From VAZQ01 sp963758945 (GTDB lineage: Bacteria > Pseudomonadota > Alphaproteobacteria > Rhizobiales > Xanthobacteraceae): a DNA stretch of 64,000 bases. A model generated the notes under the pieces. The model searched no databases and had not been told where the DNA came from. It saw only the letters and a program-made list of their open reading frames with translations. This document shows positions 1 through 8,066 of the stretch, in pieces. Both the position numbers and the translations under genes were made by a program. The stretch covers positions 992,001 to 1,056,000 of the forward strand of contig CAVWXY010000006.1 of assembly GCA_963758945.1 (NCBI GenBank), written 5' to 3'. Every line of letters begins with the position of its first letter. The first letter of the stretch is position 1.

Positions 1-1
1 C

Positions 2-1243
2 GGACGCTCGATCGTCGGGGCGCAGCACGCCGCGCTCGCGGTGCTGCTGATGGTGGGTGTCGCCGCCTTCACGGTGCCGACGCCGGACTTCGGGCCGGTC
101 GTTCTCACCATGCCGCTCTGGGCGATCGTTCTGTTGCACTATTGGCGGGCGGTGGGCGAGGGCCGCCGCGCCTATTGGCTTCCGCTCGCGCTCGAGATCG
201 GGCTGCTCTTGCTCACCACCTATGTCGGCCTGATCCTGATCGCATTGCTCGTGCTGTTCACGCTCGCGAACCGGGAGGCGCGTTCTGCGCTGCGCTCCTA
301 TGACCCCCTGATCGCCGCCGTCGTCGCCGGCATCGTCATGGGTCCACATCTGATCTGGCTCGCGGATTCGGGCGTGGGGCTCAAGCCCGTGCTCCTGCGC
401 CTGCGCACGCCCGAGGCGGTGGTCGGCAATCTGGTCGCATGGCTGCGGCAAATCGGCCTGATCCTGGCGGCCCATGCCGGCCTCGTCGTCCTGGTCGCGC
501 TGGTGGCGGGCTGGCCGTGGCCGCGGCACGATCCCGCGCCGGTGATCGTGCGTCCCGGAATCGATCCCTTCGCCCGGCAGTTCGTGTACTTTTTTGCGAT
601 CGCTCCGGCCTTCGCCGGCACGCTGGTCGCGGTGCTCATCGGATGGTCGGGCCCGGTGGGCGGCATCGCGCCGCTGGTCATTCTTTCCGGCCTCCTCGTG
701 GTGGTGGCGGCCGGCGACGGCATCGAGTTCAGCCGCCAACACGTCGTCATCGCGGCCTGGTTCGGCCTCTTGGTCATTCCGCCGATCATGGCGGTCGCCG
801 CGCTCGTGGTCCTGCCCTGGCTCAACATCGACTTGCGGGTGACGTATCCGGCCGAGGCGATGGCGCGCTTCTTCTCCGAAAGCTTCCAACGGCGCACCGG
901 CGTGCCGCTGCAGATCGTCACGGGCGATCCGCGCACCGCCGCGCTGGTCGCGCTCGGGGCGCCGAGCCGTCCGAGCGTTTTCCTCAGCGCCACGCCCGAG
1001 CGCTCGCCGTGGGTGACCGCCGACGCCGTCAAGAGCAAGGGCGCCATCGTCGTCTGGCCGACCAACGACACTGCCGGCACGCCGCCGGCCGCGCTCAAGG
1101 AGCGTTTTCCGGAGCTGGTGCCGGAGGTGCCGCGCGTGTTCGAGCGCGCGGTGCAGGGGCGGTTGCCGCTCATCCGCATCGGCTGGGCGGTGATCAGGCC
1201 GCAGGGACAGGCACCGACCGCGGCAAGCGAGCCGAAACCGTAA
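2..1243 (+). CDS. GT39-like membrane glycosyltransferase, C-terminal part (runs off left edge)
   Basis: The frame is open to the left edge, so this is the C-terminal part of a larger gene; the first GTG inside it (position 41) is not a credible start. The first two thirds hold about seven or eight hydrophobic helices, followed by a soluble tail of about 120 residues ending in APTAASEPKP. Helices followed by a periplasmic tail resemble family 39 glycosyltransferases (ArnT/PMT type), which transfer sugar from a polyprenyl-phosphate donor at the inner membrane. The catalytic N-terminus lies outside the window, so the substrate cannot be judged. A hairpin starts at its stop codon. The family assignment is inference from topology. 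Confidence 0.55.
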   Translation, partial: GRSIVGAQHAALAVLLMVGVAAFTVPTPDFGPVVLTMPLWAIVLLHYWRAVGEGRRAYWLPLALEIGLLLLTTYVGLILIALLVLFTLANREARSALRSYDPLIAAVVAGIVMGPHLIWLADSGVGLKPVLLRLRTPEAVVGNLVAWLRQIGLILAAHAGLVVLVALVAGWPWPRHDPAPVIVRPGIDPFARQFVYFFAIAPAFAGTLVAVLIGWSGPVGGIAPLVILSGLLVVVAAGDGIEFSRQHVVIAAWFGLLVIPPIMAVAALVVLPWLNIDLRVTYPAEAMARFFSESFQRRTGVPLQIVTGDPRTAALVALGAPSRPSVFLSATPERSPWVTADAVKSKGAIVVWPTNDTAGTPPAALKERFPELVPEVPRVFERAVQGRLPLIRIGWAVIRPQGQAPTAASEPKP

Positions 1244-1267
1244 GGGCCGCCCGGGTGGACGGCCCTT
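1242..1267 (+). terminator. hairpin overlapping the stop codon, possible terminator
   Basis: AAGGGCCG pairs with CGGCCCTT across a 10-base loop. The stem begins inside the TAA stop of the upstream gene. No T-run follows, so intrinsic termination is plausible but not proven. Confidence 0.35.
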
Positions 1268-1297
1268 GCACGCGCAGTAGCAAGCGAGTGCGGGAGG

Positions 1298-1684
1298 CTA
1301 GGCCGCCATGCTCGCTCCCAGCCGCTCGGAGGCCATTCGCGTCCCTTCCACGCGCGCCTTGATCTTGCGGAAGGCGATATCGCGCGCGACGTCCGGCGAA
1401 CCGTGCTTGGGCTTGACGTCGATGCTGAACGGCGAAAAACCGCAATCGTCGGTCGAGCCGAGGCGTTCCTTCGGGATGTACTTTGCCGCGAGCAGCAGGG
1501 CATCGCAGACTTCCTGCGGCGTCTCGACCCGCGGGTCTTGCGGATTGATGACGCCGATGAAGCACACTTGCGGTACCCCGTTCGCGTCGTCGCGGCTGTG
1601 CTTGCCGATGAGCCCGTAGACGCGTTCCTTGTCCTTCTCGCTCGATGCCTGGATCAGGAAATAGCCTGCGTTCATCTTGAACAT
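1298..1684 (-). pseudogene. C-terminal fragment of a MetE-like (cobalamin-independent methionine synthase family) protein
   Basis: The 128-residue frame reads like the last third of a roughly 370-residue MetE/UROD-superfamily protein, with YIPKERLGSTDDCGFSPF carrying the conserved zinc-site cysteine segment of this family. It lacks the N-terminal and central barrel. The matching N-terminal start with a good ribosome site lies about 75 bases away on the opposite strand (1759-1830). The gene has therefore been broken and one part inverted or lost. A short functional protein is unlikely because the active site needs both halves of the barrel. Confidence 0.7.
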
Positions 1685-1758
1685 GCCGGGAAGCAGACCG
1701 GTCTGTCTACAAGAAGACCGGGCCGGTTACAACGATCGAAACCGCAAGGAGGACGCTC

Positions 1759-1830
1759 ATGCCAATTCCGACGGAACCGGTGGGCTCGCTGCCTCGACCG
1801 ACGAAGCTGCAACAGGCCTACGCCAACTAA
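1759..1830 (+). pseudogene. N-terminal stub of a MetE-like protein (23 codons)
   Basis: An ATG preceded by a strong AAGGAGGA at 1746-1753 opens MPIPTEPVGSLPRPTKLQ, the typical N-terminus of MetE-like proteins (VGSLPRP is the conserved start of the barrel). It ends at TAA after 23 codons. The ribosome site and start survive but the body is gone; the C-terminal part of the same family lies on the other strand at 1298-1684. This indicates a rearrangement breakpoint near 1830. Confidence 0.6.
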
Positions 1831-1834
1831 CGCC

Positions 1835-2174
1835 TGGTTTCACAAACGTAGCTTCGAGGGCTGCTCGTTCATCAACGTGCTGCTCGAAGTCCGGTGCGGC
1901 GAGTCCCGTTCGCCGCGCGGCGGCGATTCATCTCTCCAGGATTCGCTCCATTGTCCACGAACTGGCGGCAGAGGCGAATTTGCGTGAGCCCGAGAAATTC
2001 GCGCAGGCATGGCACATGCTGATGAAGGGCTCGATCATCTCGGCGTGCGAAGGCAACCGGAATGCGGCGCGGGAGGCGAAACGCGCGGCCGAGCTCATCA
2101 TGGATGGTTGGCCGCGCAGCCGGCCCGCGGGCGCGCCGCGTGCGCCGGCGCCGCCGCCTCGTCGCCGCGGCTAA
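1835..2174 (+). pseudogene. TetR-type regulator, C-terminal remnant with a frameshift
   Basis: One frame reads GCSFINVLLEV and, after an apparent one-base insertion near 1890, the next reads AAIHLSRIRSIVHELAAEAN and then EKFAQAWHMLMKGSIISA to a TAA. This is the ligand-binding C-terminal half of a TetR/AcrR-like regulator. The DNA-binding helix-turn-helix N-terminus is missing. The stop overlaps the end of cydB on the other strand. It directly follows the MetE-like stub, so this patch is a mosaic of fragments. The family call comes from recalled TetR C-terminal patterns. Confidence 0.55.
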
Positions 2175-3169
2175 TGATAGCCCTCGCCCTCCCGCACCTT
2201 GCCGCGGAAGAGCCAGTAGACGAACGTGATGTAGCCGAGAATCACCGGCAGCAGCACCAGCGTCCCCAGCAGCATGAAGATCTGGCTCGCGGGCACGGCC
2301 GCGGTCTGCCAGATCGTCAGCACGGGCGGAACGAGGTACGGGACGGTCGAAATCGCCAGACCGAGATAGCCGAGCAGGAACAGGACGATCGCGGCCAGGA
2401 ACGGCAGCGCCTCGCGCCTTTCCTCGAGCCAGCGCCAGGCGAACAGCGCGGTCGCCGCCGTGAGCACGGGCACCGGCCAGAGGAAATAGATGTTCGAGAA
2501 CCAGCGCGCGGCGATGCGCGCGAACGCGAGCGGCGTCCAGATGCTGACCACGCCCATGAACACCAGCACCGCGATCAGCAGCCCCTGGGCCTGGCGGCGG
2601 GCGCGCTCGGCCACCGCGCCCTCGGTCTTGAGCACGAGCCAGGTCGCGCCCAGCAGCGCGTAGCCGACCGCGACGCCGAGACCGCATACCAGCGCGAACG
2701 GCGTTGCCCAGTCGAACGGTCCTCCGGCGAAGACGCCGTTCTCCACCTTGATGCCGTGAATGAGACCGCCGAGAATCAGGCCCTGGCAAATCGCGGCGAC
2801 GGTCGAGCCGGCGGCGAAGGCGAAGTTCCAATATTTCTTGCTGCTCACCGCGACCCAGCGAAATTCGAACGCCACGCCGCGAAACACCAGCGCCAGCAGC
2901 ATGACGATGACCGGCAGGTAGAGCGCCGGCATGATCACCGCATAGGCCTGCGGAAAGGCGACCCACAGCCCGCCGCCGCCCAGCACGAGCCAGGTCTCGT
3001 TGCCGTCCCAGAACGGCGCGACCGAATTCATCATCTGGTCGCGCTCGCGCTCGTTGCCGGCGTACGGGAACAGGATGCCGATGCCGAGATCGAAGCCGTC
3101 GAGGATGACGTAGAACGCCACCGCGGCGCCGATCAGCCCGGCCCAGATGACGGGGAGGTACCATTCCAT
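2171..3169 (-). CDS. cydB: cytochrome bd-type ubiquinol oxidase subunit II
   Basis: This is the second membrane subunit of the bd-type (cyanide-insensitive-like) quinol oxidase, which reduces O2 with quinol electrons in the inner membrane; it pairs with the upstream subunit I. The 332 residues contain about eight or nine hydrophobic helices and the family N-terminal block YVILDGFDLGIGILFP followed by WDGNETWLV. ATG at 3169 begins MEWYLPVIWAG, the usual start. It lies 20 bases downstream of subunit I, so the two form an operon. No small CydX-like frame follows; the next DNA is the TetR remnant in convergent orientation. Confidence 0.95.
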   Translation of the reverse strand: MEWYLPVIWAGLIGAAVAFYVILDGFDLGIGILFPYAGNERERDQMMNSVAPFWDGNETWLVLGGGGLWVAFPQAYAVIMPALYLPVIVMLLALVFRGVAFEFRWVAVSSKKYWNFAFAAGSTVAAICQGLILGGLIHGIKVENGVFAGGPFDWATPFALVCGLGVAVGYALLGATWLVLKTEGAVAERARRQAQGLLIAVLVFMGVVSIWTPLAFARIAARWFSNIYFLWPVPVLTAATALFAWRWLEERREALPFLAAIVLFLLGYLGLAISTVPYLVPPVLTIWQTAAVPASQIFMLLGTLVLLPVILGYITFVYWLFRGKVREGEGYH

Positions 3170-3189
3170 GGCGGCTTCCCCCTTTTCGG

Positions 3190-4590
3190 TCAGCGTTGCG
3201 GCGACATGATTTCCCGCCCGGCTTCCATGGCGGACGACAACGGCCGCACCGGCGTGCCGGTCTCCGGCGGCTCGGCCGAGCGACCCTCGGGTCCCTTGGC
3301 GATGAGCCGGTTGATGTAATAGATGCCCATCGCGAACACGACGCCGTAGACCAGCACGAACAAAGCGAGGGTCGTCGCCAGGCTCGCAGCCGGGACCGGC
3401 GAAATCGCATCGGCGGTGCGCAATATGCCGTAGGCAAGCCACGGCTGGCGTCCGCTCTCGGTGACGATCCAGCCGGAGATCACGGCGACGAAGCCGAGCC
3501 ACCAGCCGTGCGCGCTGAGCCGCAGGTACCAGCGCGCCTCGAACAGCCGTTCCCGCGACCACAGCCGCAGGCCCGTCAGCCCGGCCGCGATGATGATGAT
3601 GCCGATACCGACCATGACGCGAAACGCGAAGAACACCGGCACCAGCGGCGGGCGGTCGGCGGTCGGCACGCTCTTGAGCCCCGGATAGAGGCCGTCGAAG
3701 CTGTGCGTGAGGATCAACGATCCGGCGTGGGGAATGGCGATTTCGAAGCGGTTGCGCTCCGCTGCCGCGTCCGGCCAGGCGAACAGCACCAGCGCGCCGG
3801 GCTTGCTGCCGTCCCAGTGCGCCTCCATCGCCGCGATCTTGATCGGCTGGTGCTGGAGCGTGTTCAACCCATGCTGATCGCCGATGAACAGCTGCAAGGG
3901 CCCGAGCGCCGCCAGCATGCCGATCGCCATGCGCACCATCGTGCGTCCTTCCTCGGTGTGGCGCAGCGCGAGCAGGTAGCGCGCGCCCACCGCCAGCACG
4001 ACCAGCGAGGTGGTGAGGTAGGCGGCCGTGAGCATGTGGGCGAGACGGTACGGGAAGCTCGGGTTGAAGATCACGGCGAGCCAATCCTGCGGATAGGCCA
4101 TGCCGTCGCTTACGTAATGGCCGGCCGGGGTCTGCATCCAGCTGTTCGCGGACAGGATCCAGAACGCGGAAATAGCGGTGCCGACCGCCACCACCACCGC
4201 GGCCAAGACGTGCAGCCAGGGCGGCACGCGTCTCCACCCGAACAGCATCACCCCGAGAAAGGTCGCTTCCAGGAAGAAGGCGGTCAGCACCTCGTAGCCG
4301 ATGAGGGGAGCGACGACGTTGCCGACGACGACCGAGAACCGGCTCCAGTTGGTCCCGAACTGGTAGCTGAGCACGATGCCCGAGACGACGCCCATGGCGA
4401 ACGACACGGCGAAAATCTTGGTCCAGAACCGCGCCAGCCTGTGGAGATGCTCGCGTCCGGTGGCGATCCAGCGCACGAGCAGCGTCGCGATGAAAGCGGA
4501 GAGCCCGATGGTGAAGCTCGGGAAAATGATGTGGAATGTCACCGTGAAGGCGAACTGGAGACGCGCGAGCAGGACAGGGTCGAGGTCCAT
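3190..4590 (-). CDS. cydA: cytochrome bd-type ubiquinol oxidase subunit I (short Q-loop, CioA-like)
   Basis: This is the haem-bearing subunit of a bd-type quinol:O2 oxidoreductase. Visible ligands are His20 (high-spin haem), His185 and Met326 (haem b558), Glu100 and Glu108 in YEVLTAFFLEATFLG, and the GRQPW motif at 380-384. At 466 residues it is shorter than E. coli CydA because the quinol loop is short, which is the feature of the cyanide-insensitive CioA branch; cioA would be an equally good name. It precedes cydB in a two-gene operon and probably supports respiration at low O2. No maturation ABC transporter (cydCD) is adjacent. Confidence 0.94.
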   Translation of the reverse strand: MDLDPVLLARLQFAFTVTFHIIFPSFTIGLSAFIATLLVRWIATGREHLHRLARFWTKIFAVSFAMGVVSGIVLSYQFGTNWSRFSVVVGNVVAPLIGYEVLTAFFLEATFLGVMLFGWRRVPPWLHVLAAVVVAVGTAISAFWILSANSWMQTPAGHYVSDGMAYPQDWLAVIFNPSFPYRLAHMLTAAYLTTSLVVLAVGARYLLALRHTEEGRTMVRMAIGMLAALGPLQLFIGDQHGLNTLQHQPIKIAAMEAHWDGSKPGALVLFAWPDAAAERNRFEIAIPHAGSLILTHSFDGLYPGLKSVPTADRPPLVPVFFAFRVMVGIGIIIIAAGLTGLRLWSRERLFEARWYLRLSAHGWWLGFVAVISGWIVTESGRQPWLAYGILRTADAISPVPAASLATTLALFVLVYGVVFAMGIYYINRLIAKGPEGRSAEPPETGTPVRPLSSAMEAGREIMSPQR

Positions 4591-4630
4591 CGGTCATCGC
4601 CCGGCAGGTGAGAATCGAACCGTGCAGCTA

Positions 4631-4702
4631 GTGCGGTGGATTTGAAGTTCCCATCATTGCAGCCGCAAGCTCGTTGAGGGACTTCAAATCAGGAAACCGC
4701 AC
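4631..4702. repeat. intergenic palindromic element, copy A1
   Basis: Outer arms GTGCGGT and ACCGCAC and inner arms ATTTGAAGT and ACTTCAAAT enclose a GC-rich core. The pattern GAAGTTC-CAT, about 20 bases, GACTTC matches copies at 4721, 45374 and 45462. It is preceded by CTAG, as in the other copies. Confidence 0.75.
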
Positions 4703-4720
4703 CAGAATCATAAAGTTGCA

Positions 4721-4779
4721 GTGTCTCCGAAGTTCGCATCGAGAGTGCCGCCAGAGTTTGCGAACTGTGGAATCGGCAC
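4721..4779. repeat. intergenic palindromic element, copy A2
   Basis: CCGAAGTTCGCA pairs imperfectly with TGCGAACTGTGG around a loop containing GAGAGTGCCGCC. The 3' arm is GGAATCGGCACCCTAG. It belongs to the same family as the neighbouring copy A1 and the two copies near 45.4 kb. Confidence 0.75.
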
Positions 4780-5024
4780 CCTAGTATGATGGCGCATGTC
4801 CGTGAGGCCGCCAAGCGCGCGGCGGGAACGGCAGGCGTGCTTGTGGCGCAATTCCAACTCCCAGGCGCCGGTGGACAAATCGCCGATCGCGGAGGGTTTG
4901 CAGTGGGTTCGCCGCCGCTTCGCCGCTATTGTGGCGATCGGCGCGCTCCGAATCCGGGCCTTGCCGGCAACAGGTTGTCCCGGCGGGGAAGCCCCCCGGC
5001 GCGCGCGTTCCTTGGGGGTTGCTG

Positions 5025-6359
5025 ATGACCGATGCGACCAAACCTGCGGGCGAGCGACCGTTGCTCGACCGCTATTTCGGCCTGACCGAAAGCGGCACCG
5101 ACGTCCGCACCGAATTCATCGCGGGCCTGACGACCTTTCTCACCATGGTCTACATCGTGTTCGTCAATCCGCAAATCCTCGGCAGTGCGGGCATGGACAA
5201 GGGTGCGGTCTTCGTCGCCACCTGCATCGCGGCCGCGGTTTCGACCCTGGTGATGGGGCTCTACGCCAACTACCCGATCGCGCTCGCGCCGGGGATGGGG
5301 CTCAACGCTTTCTTCGCCTTCACCGTGGTGCTCGCCTACAAATATACCTGGCAGCAGGCGCTAGCAGGCGTGTTCTGCTCCGGCGCCATCTTCTTCCTGA
5401 TTTCGATCTTCAAGATCCGCGAATACGTCATCAATTCCATCCCGAAGAATCTCAAATTCGCGATCTCGGCGGGCGTCGGACTCTTCCTGGGCATCATTGC
5501 GCTGCAGGAGGCGAAGATCGTGGTCGACCACCCGGCGACGCTGGTCGCGCTCGGCGATCTCACGCAATGGCCGGCCAGCCTCTGCCTCCTCGGCTTCATC
5601 GTCATCGTGGCGCTCAACTACCGCAATATCGTCGGCGGCACGCTGATCGGCATCCTGCTGGCGACGCTGATCGGGCTGCCGCTCGGGCTCGCCCAGTATG
5701 CCGGCATCGTGTCGGTGCCGCCGTCGCTGGCGCCGACCCTCCTGCAGCTCGATTTCTCCCGCGTCGCGGAGGTCACCTTCATCATCGTCGTGTTCAGCTT
5801 TTTCATGGTCGATCTGTTCGACAATGCCGGCACGCTGATCGGCGTCGCGCACCGCGCCGGGCTCCTCGACAAGGACGGCCACCTTCCGCGCATGAAGCAG
5901 GCGCTGCTCGCCGACAGCTTCGCCGCCATGTTCGGCGCCCTCATCGGCACCTCGACCACGACCAGCTACATCGAGAGCGCGGCCGGCGTCTCGGCCGGCG
6001 GCCGCACCGGGCTGACCGCCGTGTTCGTCGCGCTGTTCTTTCTCCTGGCCCTGTTCTTCTCCCCGCTCGCCGGCATGGTGCCGGCCTATGCCTCGGCGGC
6101 GGCGTTGCTCTACGTCGCCTGCGTGATGACCCGCGGGCTTGCCGAGATGGACTGGGAGGACATCACTGAATATGCGCCGGCGGTGGTGTGCGCGGTGACC
6201 ATGCCGCTCACCTATTCGATCGCGACCGGCATTGGTCTCGGTTTCATCACCTATGTTCTGGCCAAATTGATCGCGGGCAAATTCGCCGAAGCGAAGCCGG
6301 CGGTGGTGATCCTGGCGCTCATCTTCGCCGTCAAGTTCGCGTTGCCGGGACCGGGATAG
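5025..6359 (+). CDS. NCS2-family (AzgA-type) purine permease
   Basis: An inner-membrane proton symporter for purine bases; the AzgA branch typically moves hypoxanthine, guanine or adenine. The 444-residue protein (family usual 430-450) has about 12-14 helices. The AzgA signatures GLTTFLTMVYIVFVNP, GMGLNAFFAF, VDLFDNAGTLIGV and GTSTTTSYIESAAGV are all present. I chose the ATG at 5025 (MTDATKPAGERPLLDRYF) because the family starts just before this acidic/aromatic block; the frame extends upstream without homology. The ribosome site GGGGG is weak. Substrate specificity is inferred from family only. Confidence 0.9.
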   Translation: MTDATKPAGERPLLDRYFGLTESGTDVRTEFIAGLTTFLTMVYIVFVNPQILGSAGMDKGAVFVATCIAAAVSTLVMGLYANYPIALAPGMGLNAFFAFTVVLAYKYTWQQALAGVFCSGAIFFLISIFKIREYVINSIPKNLKFAISAGVGLFLGIIALQEAKIVVDHPATLVALGDLTQWPASLCLLGFIVIVALNYRNIVGGTLIGILLATLIGLPLGLAQYAGIVSVPPSLAPTLLQLDFSRVAEVTFIIVVFSFFMVDLFDNAGTLIGVAHRAGLLDKDGHLPRMKQALLADSFAAMFGALIGTSTTTSYIESAAGVSAGGRTGLTAVFVALFFLLALFFSPLAGMVPAYASAAALLYVACVMTRGLAEMDWEDITEYAPAVVCAVTMPLTYSIATGIGLGFITYVLAKLIAGKFAEAKPAVVILALIFAVKFALPGPG

Positions 6360-6408
6360 CGCCGTTGCCGTGAAGATCGCCCGGCACACGGGCGACCGGC
6401 CGGCGCCG

Positions 6409-6834
6409 TCAATCGACCACCGCCACCGCGTTGATCTCGACCAGGCAGCGCGGATCGGTGGCGAGCCGCACCACCTGCACCGTCGTGGTCGCGGGCTTGG
6501 CGTCGCGGAAATATTCGCCCCAGACCCGATTGAGCGCGTCCTGGTCGGAAAGATCGGTGACGAAGCGATCGGCGGTGACGACGTCGGCGAAAGTCGCACC
6601 CACGGCCTGCAGGCCGCGCTTGAGGTTCTCCAGCGCGGCGCGGGCCTGCCCCGCCATGTCGCGCGGCATGGCATCGAATTCCTCGGGCCGGTGCGGGTGA
6701 TGGTGATAGACCGGCGCCGCCGTGACCCCGGCGAGGTAGACCGTGGTGCCGCCTTTCACCTTGATCGCCGGCGCATAGGGCATCCACATGTCGGGCGCAT
6801 CCGGCCAGTTCACGTGTTCGATCGTCTTCGCCAT
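6409..6834 (-). CDS. RidA-family (YjgF/UK114) protein
   Basis: A 141-residue member of the RidA superfamily, trimeric proteins that hydrolyse reactive enamine/imine intermediates in the RidA subgroup. The fold is supported by TTVYLAGVTA, the central block LENLKRGLQAVGATFADVV, and the C-terminal DPRCLVEINAVAVV with the conserved R-x-x-x-E core. The insert YHHHPHRPEEF marks it as one of the divergent Rid subgroups, so deaminase activity should not be assumed. It converges on the purine permease and is followed upstream by the uracil-DNA glycosylase on the same strand. Confidence 0.85.
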   Translation of the reverse strand: MAKTIEHVNWPDAPDMWMPYAPAIKVKGGTTVYLAGVTAAPVYHHHPHRPEEFDAMPRDMAGQARAALENLKRGLQAVGATFADVVTADRFVTDLSDQDALNRVWGEYFRDAKPATTTVQVVRLATDPRCLVEINAVAVVD

Positions 6835-6858
6835 GCCGTGCCTCCAATCGTTGATCGA

Positions 6859-7686
6859 CTAGCTCGCAGCGAGCGCCTTCTTGATCGCCAGAAAGTCCCG
6901 CCAGGCCAACCGCTTCTGCAACGGCTGGCGCAGCAGATAAGCGGGATGCAGCGTCGCGATGGCGCGGATCTCGCGCGTGCCGGTGTGATAGCTGAACCAG
7001 CGACCGCGCGCTTTGAGGATGCCGTCCCTGATCTCGAGCAAGGTCTGCGCCGACGGCCCGCCCAGGCACACCAGCACGTCCGGATCGGCGAGCTCGATCT
7101 GACGCCGCGTGAACGGCAGGCAGATTGCGGATTCCTGCGGCGTCGGGGTGCGGTTGCCGGGCGGACGCCACGGCACGATGTTGGCGATATAGGCGCAGCC
7201 GCGGTCGAGCCCGATCGCCGCCATCATGCGGTCGAGCAGCTTGCCGGAGCGGCCGACGAAAGGCAGGCCCTCGATGTCCTCGTCGCGCCCCGGCGCCTCG
7301 CCTACGAACATGACGCGCGAACGCGGATTGCCGTCAGCGAAGACAAGCTGGGTCGCGGTCGTCCGCAGCGCGCAGCCTTCGAAGCGATCGAGGATCGCGC
7401 GCAGCTCCTCGAGGCTGGCGGCGGCTTTCGCCGCCGCGCGCGCCGCCATGACGGCGGCATCGGGCGACGGCAACACCGCGGCGCCGGGCCGCTCCCGCAA
7501 CTCGCCGATGCGGGCGATGGGCGACCGGGCGGCTGCGCCCGCCCCGGCGGGCTCTCCCGCCGGGGCCGCCGGCGGCGGATCGCCCGCCAGCCGGTCGACC
7601 GGCGTCTCGCCGATGGGCGCGTCGACGCCGGCCTCCTGATAGAAGGCGAGCAGCTCGCGGGCGGTCAGGTCGCGGTCGATGCTCAT
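6859..7686 (-). CDS. uracil-DNA glycosylase, family 4-like
   Basis: Excises uracil from DNA to start base-excision repair. Motif 1 is FVGEAPGRDEDIEGLPFVGR; the second region YIANIVPWRPPGNRTPTPQE and the C-terminal TLHPAYLLRQP (HPA-loop) are clear. An N-terminal extension of about 80 residues rich in Ala/Pro precedes the domain, usual for alphaproteobacterial members. Of the Fe-S cysteines, one lies in EGCALRTTA, but the expected second cysteine three residues later is Arg, so the cluster ligation may differ. ATG at 7686 (MSIDRDLTARELLAFY) is preferred over longer upstream options because the homology begins there. Confidence 0.88.
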   Translation of the reverse strand: MSIDRDLTARELLAFYQEAGVDAPIGETPVDRLAGDPPPAAPAGEPAGAGAAARSPIARIGELRERPGAAVLPSPDAAVMAARAAAKAAASLEELRAILDRFEGCALRTTATQLVFADGNPRSRVMFVGEAPGRDEDIEGLPFVGRSGKLLDRMMAAIGLDRGCAYIANIVPWRPPGNRTPTPQESAICLPFTRRQIELADPDVLVCLGGPSAQTLLEIRDGILKARGRWFSYHTGTREIRAIATLHPAYLLRQPLQKRLAWRDFLAIKKALAAS

Positions 7687-8066
7687 GCGGGTCCGGGTCG
7701 GGAGCGACAAGGCGGCTGGACCTTGCAACAATGCCTGCTGTGGGGCCGTATTTGAAGCGCGGCCCGCAGGCGGTTCGCAGAATTCCGCCCGCGCCGAGCG
7801 GCCGATCAGGAGCAGGCCGCAGCGCGCGGCGCAAGCGACGAAATATCGCGATGCGCCCACGGTCGACACAACCACGCCGGCTCATGGGGGATCGTCGACC
7901 GAGCTCCGCTCGAGCGCCACTGGCCTACGCCTTGCTCGAAAAGGCGCTATCTTCGAATTCGGGAGAAGACCGCGGCGTCGATGCCGCCCGCCTTTGGAGG
8001 AGGCCATGAGATGATCTCGAATAGGAGCGCCGATGAGTTCCTGAAGGGCTGCCCGCCCGCGAGGCG
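7687..8066. other. intergenic region, nothing recognised
   Basis: The divergent spacer between the glycosylase and ETF-QO has no convincing gene or RNA. A GGAGGAGG ribosome-like site near 7996 leads only to a two-codon frame. A second ATG at 8032 opens ATG AGT TCC TGA, out of frame with the ETF-QO start. Promoters for both neighbours are presumably here. Confidence 0.4.

Larger units (their letters stand above)
4591..5024. other. intergenic region carrying two palindromic repeats
   Basis: This divergent gap between cydA and the purine permease holds the palindromes at 4631-4702 and 4721-4779. The remaining 240 bases up to the permease start show no gene and no riboswitch I can recognise. Promoters for both flanking genes should lie here. 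Confidence 0.6.

Noticed and set aside
298..1503. Long antisense reading frames opposite most core genes
   Set aside because: They are side effects of high GC in codon position three; their products are Arg/Pro/Ala-rich and lack domains.
4781..5024. A purine riboswitch before the NCS2 permease
   Set aside because: No recognisable aptamer core or conserved stems could be drawn.
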